Below are positions 5,781-6,013 of a stretch of DNA of 6,013 bases, piece after piece. The notes beneath the pieces are model-generated. The model had not been told where the DNA came from, did not search any database, and worked only from the letters and a program-made list of their open reading frames with translations. The stretch is from NCBI GenBank assembly GCA_902803725.1, contig CADCRD010000183.1:1-6013 (forward strand), given 5' to 3'. The position numbers and the translations under genes are program-made. Position 1 is the stretch's first letter. Every line of letters starts with the position of its first letter. The stretch comes from an uncultured Eubacteriales bacterium (lineage in GTDB: Bacteria > Bacillota > Clostridia > Peptostreptococcales > Anaerovoracaceae).

Positions 5781-6013
5781 ATGGCTTTAAGAAACATATT
5801 CGTTGAAGGTGATGATATACTCAACAAAAAATGCAAAACAGTAACTGAGGTCAATGACAGAGTCAGAGAGCAGCTGGATGACATGCTGGAGACGATGAGA
5901 GACCAGATGGGAGTCGGCATTGCCGCTCCTCAGGTAGGACTTCTTAAACGCATGTGCATCATTGAGCCTGAGGAGGGCAAGGTCATATATCTCATTAATC
6001 CTGAGATACTGGG
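5781..6013 (+). CDS. def: Peptide deformylase, 3' end beyond the window
   Basis: Def removes the formyl group from the initiator methionine of new proteins at the ribosome, using a bound metal (Fe2+ in vivo). Only the first 77 codons plus two bases are present. They include the N-terminal MALRNIFVEGDDIL segment and motif I GVGIAAPQ at residues 44-51 (family GxGxAAxQ), followed by VG and the strand leading to LINPEI. Motifs II (EGCLS) and III (HExDH), which carry the metal ligands and catalytic Glu, would lie past the right edge, so activity cannot be judged. GGAGGAG at 5769-5775 overlaps the end of priA and lies five bases before the ATG; only one base separates the priA stop from this start. 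The priA-def order is common in bacteria, where fmt often follows. Confidence 0.95.
   Translation, partial: MALRNIFVEGDDILNKKCKTVTEVNDRVREQLDDMLETMRDQMGVGIAAPQVGLLKRMCIIEPEEGKVIYLINPEIL

Noticed and set aside
1..6013. CRISPR array, insertion sequence, toxin-antitoxin or defence genes
   Set aside because: No regularly spaced repeats, no transposase or integrase motifs and no small paired genes are visible; every stretch is accounted for by core genes or short spacers.

Overview
This window looks like ordinary core chromosome from a low-to-moderate G+C Gram-positive anaerobe, most likely a member of the Clostridia. Reasons: AAGGAG-type ribosome binding sites on tightly packed genes, ATP/ammonia-type asparagine synthetase AsnA, QueH rather than a cobalamin-linked QueG, a YtqA-like radical SAM protein, and a priA-def order. 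The phylum-level guess is moderately sure; I cannot name family or species. I see no mobile element, CRISPR array, phage gene or base-composition break, and no strong candidate for a new multi-gene system.

Layout. Positions 11-265 hold three tRNA genes in a row on the + strand: Pro (TGG), a CAT-anticodon tRNA that looks like Ile2 more than elongator Met, and Phe (GAA). All three encode their CCA ends, and a strong intrinsic terminator follows at 267-300. Type II thymidine kinase (tdk, 342-926) comes next. It runs tail-to-tail into a YtqA/YhcC-family radical SAM gene on the - strand (893-1861), and the two overlap by 34 bases. A 180-base divergent intergenic region (1862-2041) carries a good extended -10 promoter facing right and an 18-base near-palindrome that overlaps its -35 box. 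Rightward from there is a compact set of genes: queH (2042-2743), asnA (2740-3750), priA (3764-5779) and the first 77 codons of def (5781 to the window edge). These genes overlap by 4 bases or are separated by 1-13 bases, which strongly suggests one operon.

How the genes fit together. Most of the content concerns translation and nucleotide or nucleic-acid housekeeping. The tRNAs supply decoding, QueH finishes queuosine in GUN-anticodon tRNAs, AsnA makes asparagine, PriA restarts stalled replication forks, Def removes the N-formyl group from new proteins, and Tdk salvages thymidine. They share no single pathway, so the operon looks like a growth-related housekeeping unit.

Points worth a second look: PriA appears to lack the winged-helix domain between its DNA-binding and helicase domains; QueH has an unusual Cys-containing N-terminal extension; the CAT tRNA carries C4-G69 and C5-G68, the pairs known as lysidine-synthetase determinants; a near-palindrome sits on the operon promoter; and a perfect 8-bp hairpin lies at the asnA/priA junction.
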